Shown: positions 6,651 to 9,648 of the stretch, in pieces
Layout: every line of letters starts with the position of its first letter
Numbering within the stretch: position 1 is the stretch's first letter
Assembly: GCA_023416135.1 (NCBI GenBank)
Contig: JAEZIF010000095.1
Location: forward strand, 1 to 9,648
Reading direction: 5' to 3'
Source: Pseudomonadota bacterium
Lineage (GTDB): Bacteria > Pseudomonadota > Alphaproteobacteria > Reyranellales > Reyranellaceae
Length of the DNA stretch: 9,648 nt
Program-made: the position numbers and the translations under genes
Notes under the pieces: model-generated
Told to the model about the DNA's origin: nothing
The model's input: only the letters and a program-made list of their open reading frames with translations
The model's database searches: none

Positions 6651-6925
6651 GATGATGCTTCCGCCGTCACCAGGATCGCCATGGCCTCGCGGCGGCGCAG
6701 CGCAATGGTCGTGTCGGCGACGCGCACGGCAATGGGATCGCCGCCGAACAGGCCCTGATGCAGCAGCTCGACGCCGGCGCCCTCGACGAAACCAAGCTCG
6801 ATAAGGCGGCGTTCCAGCTCGGGGCCGGGCAGACCGGTGTTGGAATCGCTCACGGAGAGCTGATGGATTCGGCCACGAAAGCCCACGCGGGCCTCGCCGA
6901 GTGCTATGGTTGGAGTGGGTTTCAT
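6647..6925 (-). CDS. feoA: Ferrous iron transport protein A
   Basis: A 92-residue cytoplasmic SH3-like protein that assists FeoB. The family core is visible as ERRLIELGFVEGAGVELLHQ (38-57), FGGDPIAVRVADTTIALRRR (60-79) and EAMAIL (80-85). This is the usual pattern of an LGF-x-x-G turn, a GDP loop and a closing ALR-x-x-EA segment. The first 25 residues are a somewhat long leader strand, within the family's range. ATG 6925 is used although no Shine-Dalgarno sequence is evident. TATTAC (minus strand, 6943-6938) would, if it is a -10 element, put the transcript start only a few bases before the ATG, so the message may be nearly leaderless. It is the first gene of the feoA-feoB-PepSY operon, divergent from the hydrolase gene. 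Confidence 0.93.
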   Translation of the reverse strand: MKPTPTIALGEARVGFRGRIHQLSVSDSNTGLPGPELERRLIELGFVEGAGVELLHQGLFGGDPIAVRVADTTIALRRREAMAILVTAEASS

Positions 6926-6942
6926 TGCGAGTAAGTCGTAAT
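6924..6942. promoter_or_regulatory. Imperfect 19-bp dyad over the feoA start
   Basis: ATTGCGAGTAAGTCGTAAT matches its reverse complement at 14 of 19 positions (seven of nine pairs around a central base) and overlaps the feoA start codon. It lies in the only gap between feoA and the divergent hydrolase gene. It could be an iron-responsive operator, but it is a poor match to the classic Fur box and I cannot name a regulator. The symmetry may be coincidental. Confidence 0.25.
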
Positions 6943-6982
6943 AGCACCCAAACGTCGGCTTCGCCAGCTTCTAGGGGGACGC

Positions 6983-7696
6983 ATGGCAACGATCGTTCTT
7001 GCACACGGTGCGTGGTCCGCGGCCTGGGCGTGGAAGAAGATGCGGCCATTGTTCGCCGCCGCCGGCCACCAGTTCTTCTCGCCGACCTATACCGGGCTCG
7101 GCGAGCGAGCCCATCTCGCGCACCACGAAATCGACCTCACCACGCACATCAACGACGTGGCCGCAGTGCTCGATTGCGAGGACCTGAAGGATGTGACGCT
7201 GCTCGGCCATTCCTACGGCGGCATGGTGGCGACCGGCGTCGGCGACAAGGCGCGCCGCCGCATTGCACGCATCGTATATATCGACGCCTTCGCGCCACAG
7301 GACGGCCAGAGCCTGTTCGACCTGCTGGGGCCTCAGGGCACGGAGATGATGCGCGGCAAGGCGATGGGCGAAGGCGCGGGCTGGCGCATCCCGCCCAACC
7401 CGATGCCGCCCGACACCTCGGCCGAGGATGTCACCTGGGCAACGCCGCGCCGGCGTTCACAGCCGATCAAGACCTTCGAGCAGAAACTCCGGCTGACCTC
7501 GCGCGAGCCGCCGCTGCCCCGCGCCTACATCTACGCCAAGCGCATTGGGCCCGGCGACACGTTCCGCCAGTTCGCCGAGCGGGCGAAAAGCGATGCGACC
7601 TGGAAGTATTACGAGATGGATGCCAGCCACGATCCGCACATCACCTGCCCGCAGGACCTGATGGCCACCCTCACCAAGATCATGGCCGAGACGTGA
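6983..7696 (+). CDS. Alpha/beta hydrolase (plant-type methylesterase/hydroxynitrile-lyase-like)
   Basis: A 237-residue soluble alpha/beta-fold enzyme. The N-terminal strand leads to the oxyanion motif LAHGAW (6-11). The nucleophile elbow is GHSYGG (75-80) with Ser77, and a late ASHDPHITCPQDLM (214-227) supplies the likely catalytic His216. The acid residue is less clear; Asp192 in GPGDTF is a candidate. The compact size and the GHSYGGMVATG pattern resemble the esterase/hydroxynitrile-lyase-like group, whose members usually hydrolyse esters. AGGGGGA (6973-6979) is a good ribosome-binding site for ATG 6983. The TGA (7694-7696) overlaps the GTG of the CoA-transferase by four bases, so the two are one operon and probably act on linked substrates. 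The substrate cannot be deduced. Nothing seems broken. Confidence 0.87.
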   Translation: MATIVLAHGAWSAAWAWKKMRPLFAAAGHQFFSPTYTGLGERAHLAHHEIDLTTHINDVAAVLDCEDLKDVTLLGHSYGGMVATGVGDKARRRIARIVYIDAFAPQDGQSLFDLLGPQGTEMMRGKAMGEGAGWRIPPNPMPPDTSAEDVTWATPRRRSQPIKTFEQKLRLTSREPPLPRAYIYAKRIGPGDTFRQFAERAKSDATWKYYEMDASHDPHITCPQDLMATLTKIMAET

Positions 7697-9084
7697 GCAC
7701 AGACCTCGCTTACACGGTCCTCGCCCAGCTCGGCCGCGCCAAGCGAGGCGACGACGCTCTCGCCGTCACCGGCGGCGGCGATCCGGTGTTCGTGACGCCG
7801 TGGCGTATCGCGGCCGCGGGCTCGGCGGCGCTCGGCGCCGTCGGCCTCGCGGTCTCGGACCTATGGCGGCTGCGGACCGGCAAGCCGCAGGCCGTGACGA
7901 TCGATCGTCATGCGGCGACGGCGTCGCTGCGCTCCAACACCTACGTGCTGCAGAACGGCAAGAAGCCGGTGTCGTGGGACCCGCTGGCCGGACACTACCC
8001 GACCCGCGACGGCCGCATCATGTTCCTGCACACCAACCATCCGCATCATCGCGCCGGCGCCTTGCGCATCAGCGGCGCCAAGGCTGGGACGCGCGAGGCG
8101 CTGGCCGAGGCCGTCGCCAAATGGGACGGGCTCGCCATCGAACAGGCGATCGCCGACGGCGGCTGCGTCGGCGGCCTGGTGCGCAGCCGCGAGGAATGGA
8201 ATGAACATCCCCACGGCGTGGCCGTCGCCAAGCTGCCGCTGATCGACATCGTGAAGATCGGCGAGGCGCCGCCGCGGCCGTTGCCTCCCTTCAACGGGGT
8301 GGAGGGCGAGCGCCCGCTGAGCGGCGTGCGCGCGCTGGATCTCACGCGCGTGCTGGCGGGCCCGACCAGCGGCCGCGTGCTGGCCGAGAACGGCGCGAAC
8401 GTGCTGCACATCGCCGCCCCTCATCTGCCCTATCAGACCGAGATCCTGATGGACACCGGGCATGGCAAGCGCTGCGCCTGGGTCGATCTCACCCAGCCCG
8501 CCGGCGTCAAGGCCATGACCGACCTCTTGCGCGAGGCCGACGTCTTCACCCAGGGCTATCGCCCCGGCACCGTCGCCGCTCGTGGCTTCTCACCCGAACG
8601 TGTCGCCGCGCTCCGGCCCGGCATCGTCTGCGTCAGCATCTGCGCCTACGGCCATGAAGGCCCGTGGGCCGACCGGCGTGGCTTCGATTCGATCGTGCAG
8701 AACGTCACCGGCCTTTCGGCCACGCAGGGCACGCTCGCCAAGCCGCGCAACCTGCCCGTCCAGGCACTCGACTACATCGCGGGCTATCTCGGCGCGCTGG
8801 GCGCAATGGTGGGTCTCGCGCGCCGCGTCGAGCAGGGCGGCTCGTGGCTGGTGCGCGTGTCGCTGGTCCAGGTCGCGCATTGGCTTGCAAGCCTCGGCAC
8901 GGTCGAGCCCGGCAAAGGCGTGGCCGAGCTGCCTGAGGCCGAACTCGCCCGCTATCTGATGGAAAGCGACGGCCTGTTCGGCCATCTGCGCCACCTGAAG
9001 CCGGTGGTGCAGCTGAGCGATACGCCACCCTACTTCGCAAAGCCACCCGAGCCGCTCGGCACGTCGCCGGCGCGGTGGGCTTAG
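7693..9084 (+). CDS. CaiB/BaiF family (class III) CoA-transferase with rearranged domains
   Basis: A 463-residue class III CoA-transferase relative, expected to move CoA between carboxylic acids. Residues 208-400 match the usual N-terminal part of the family: PLSGVRALDLTRVLAGPTSG (208-227), HGKRCAWVDL (257-266), a YRPG turn (289-292), the YGHEGPWADRRGFD segment (319-332) with Asp332 as likely catalytic aspartate, then a GYLGALGAMVGLARR helix (364-378). Residues 43-190 instead look like the later part of the fold: another AALGAVGLAVSDLWRLRTGK helix (45-64), HYPTRDGRIMFLH (101-113) and VGGLVRSREEWNEH (159-172). The order is therefore later part first, a permuted or composite arrangement. GTG 7693 overlaps the hydrolase stop (GTGA). 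The frame is open back to 6901, but that part only shadows the hydrolase. The substrate is unknown. Confidence 0.85.
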   Translation: MSTDLAYTVLAQLGRAKRGDDALAVTGGGDPVFVTPWRIAAAGSAALGAVGLAVSDLWRLRTGKPQAVTIDRHAATASLRSNTYVLQNGKKPVSWDPLAGHYPTRDGRIMFLHTNHPHHRAGALRISGAKAGTREALAEAVAKWDGLAIEQAIADGGCVGGLVRSREEWNEHPHGVAVAKLPLIDIVKIGEAPPRPLPPFNGVEGERPLSGVRALDLTRVLAGPTSGRVLAENGANVLHIAAPHLPYQTEILMDTGHGKRCAWVDLTQPAGVKAMTDLLREADVFTQGYRPGTVAARGFSPERVAALRPGIVCVSICAYGHEGPWADRRGFDSIVQNVTGLSATQGTLAKPRNLPVQALDYIAGYLGALGAMVGLARRVEQGGSWLVRVSLVQVAHWLASLGTVEPGKGVAELPEAELARYLMESDGLFGHLRHLKPVVQLSDTPPYFAKPPEPLGTSPARWA

Positions 9085-9135
9085 TTAGAGCATGCTGGGT
9101 CCAGGTGGAATTACCTGGACCCAGCATGCTCTAAC
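9084..9135. repeat. Long palindromic repeat (REP/RIME-like), probable bidirectional terminator
   Basis: Two 23-base arms (9084-9106 and 9113-9135) are exact reverse complements around the six-base centre GGAATT. The arms begin GTTAGAGCATGCTGGG and end with the mirror image. The final G of the CoA-transferase TAG is the first base of the element, and the TAG of the opposing ATPase gene (9133-9131) lies inside the right arm. Alphaproteobacterial genomes carry families of dispersed palindromes with TTAGAGCATG...CATGCTCTAA ends, and this looks like one of them. Such a stem would be a strong hairpin in RNA from either strand, though no T-run follows. The palindrome is certain; membership of a repeat family is from memory. 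Confidence 0.85.
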
Positions 9136-9648
9136 GCGCCGGCCAGTTCCACGCCGGACGTTCCTCGTCAGGAACGACCGTCTCGCCCAACTGCTTGTCG
9201 AGCACGACCCGCTTGGCGCCAGCCTCCTGCAATGCGGACACCAATGGCACCGCGTGCGACACGACGATGATCTGGCATTCCCTGGATGCCCGGGCGATCA
9301 GCCGCGCCAGGGCCGGCAACAGATCGGGATGCAAACTGGTTTCCGGCTCGTTCAGGATCATCAGCGTCGGCGGTCGCGGCGACAGGAGCGCGGCGACCAG
9401 CAGCAAGTAGCGCAGGGTGCCGTCTGAAAGCTCCGAGGCATTGAGCGCCCGCAACAGGCCATGCTGGCGCATCTCGACCTCGAAGTAACCACCGGCCTCC
9501 TCGACGCCGATCGAGCCCCCAGGAAATGCGTCGGCGACCGCTGCAGCGAGCTCATCCGCGGCGCCGACTTCCTGGATCGTGGCGATGGCCGCCGCCAGGT
9601 CGGCACCATCGGAGGCCAGCACCGGCGTTCGCGTGCCGACCTGGCGCC
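9131..9648 (-). CDS. AAA family ATPase, RecF/SMC-like (AAA_21, COG4637-type), 5' partial
   Basis: The last 172 codons of an ABC/SMC-type ATPase; the frame is open to the window edge, so the Walker A region is outside. RTPVLASDGADLAAAIATIQ near the edge matches the middle of predicted ATPases of the COG4637 type. The ABC-like signature region is ELSDGTLRYLLLVAALLSPR. Walker B is TLMILNEPETSLHP, with Asn where most ABC ATPases have Asp but with the glutamate retained. The switch histidine is in IVVSHAVPLV. The product ends ERPAWNWPAR, and its TAG is supplied by the palindromic repeat. A GTG at 9622 is internal, not the start. The role is unclear; relatives are often annotated only as predicted ATPases. 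It converges on the CoA-transferase gene. Confidence 0.85.
   Translation of the reverse strand, partial: RQVGTRTPVLASDGADLAAAIATIQEVGAADELAAAVADAFPGGSIGVEEAGGYFEVEMRQHGLLRALNASELSDGTLRYLLLVAALLSPRPPTLMILNEPETSLHPDLLPALARLIARASRECQIIVVSHAVPLVSALQEAGAKRVVLDKQLGETVVPDEERPAWNWPAR

Noticed and set aside
4749..6758. 669-codon open frame on the plus strand opposite feoB
   Set aside because: It is antisense to a motif-complete FeoB. The product is rich in R, D, H, Q and G with no recognisable domain, a common artefact of GC-rich codon use.
6924..6942. Classic Fur box at the feoA start
   Set aside because: Position-by-position comparison with the 19-bp consensus gives only about six matches, so only an unnamed dyad is reported.
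6901..7692. Upstream extension of the CoA-transferase frame
   Set aside because: This part lies out of frame over the alpha/beta hydrolase, whose catalytic motifs are clear. The GTG at 7693 overlapping the hydrolase stop is a better start.
9084..9135. Insertion-sequence end or phage attachment site
   Set aside because: No transposase or integrase gene and no flanking direct repeat are visible. A simple long palindrome between convergent genes fits a REP-like element or terminator better.
9092..9427. Plus-strand open frame starting inside the palindrome
   Set aside because: Its ATG comes from the repeat arm (a mirror ATG starts a minus-strand frame at 9127), and it runs antisense to the ATPase.
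1..9648. CRISPR array, tRNA or rRNA genes
   Set aside because: No regularly spaced direct repeats, cloverleaf-like segments or conserved ribosomal RNA stretches were seen; nearly the whole window is accounted for by protein genes.

Overview
The window reads as chromosomal DNA of a GC-rich proteobacterium, most likely an alphaproteobacterium of the Rhizobiales/Rhodospirillales kind (Bradyrhizobium- or Reyranella-like). This rests on strong G/C at third codon positions, a Bug/TctC-type solute receptor, a DUF3018-type MazE/MazF pair, a CaiB/BaiF CoA-transferase and a palindromic repeat with TTAGAGCATG-type ends. The taxonomic guess comes from reading alone and is not firm.

Layout. (1) 1-428 (+): C-terminal part of a Bug-family periplasmic solute receptor, followed by a small perfect hairpin. 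(2) 473-631 (+): an open stretch resembling the tail of a cupin protein, probably a gene remnant. (3) 642-1001 (+): a four-helix DUF486 membrane protein. (4) 1058-1608 (+): a MazE-like antitoxin and MazF/PemK-like toxin with overlapping ends, preceded by a perfect 14-bp palindrome that is a likely autoregulatory operator. (5) 1672-3441 (+): a large membrane glycosyltransferase of the GT39/ArnT/YkcB type. (6) 6925 down to 3491 (-): an iron operon, feoA-feoB-PepSY membrane protein, whose genes overlap or nearly touch; it converges on the glycosyltransferase over a GC-rich hairpin. (7) 6983-9084 (+): divergent from feoA, an alpha/beta hydrolase overlapping a CaiB/BaiF-type CoA-transferase with an unusual domain order. 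(8) 9084-9135: a near-perfect long palindrome, 23-bp arms around 6 bases, between convergent genes. (9) 9131-9648 (-): C-terminal part of a RecF/SMC-like AAA ATPase running off the window.

Working together. FeoA and FeoB form a ferrous iron importer. The third gene encodes a PepSY-type membrane protein with several membrane-associated histidines, a family that includes inner-membrane ferric-siderophore reductases, so the operon may couple Fe(III) reduction to Fe(II) uptake. The toxin-antitoxin pair is self-contained and may have arrived by transfer. The hydrolase and CoA-transferase probably act in one catabolic route for a CoA-linked or ester-type carboxylic acid, substrate unknown.

The most distinctive observations are the rearranged CoA-transferase, the feoB-to-PepSY junction with a seven-codon Arg-rich mini-ORF that touches both neighbours, the short FeoB, and the long palindrome that supplies the ATPase stop codon. 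I saw no rRNA, tRNA, CRISPR array, transposase or phage gene. No stretch over about 210 bases lacks a gene.
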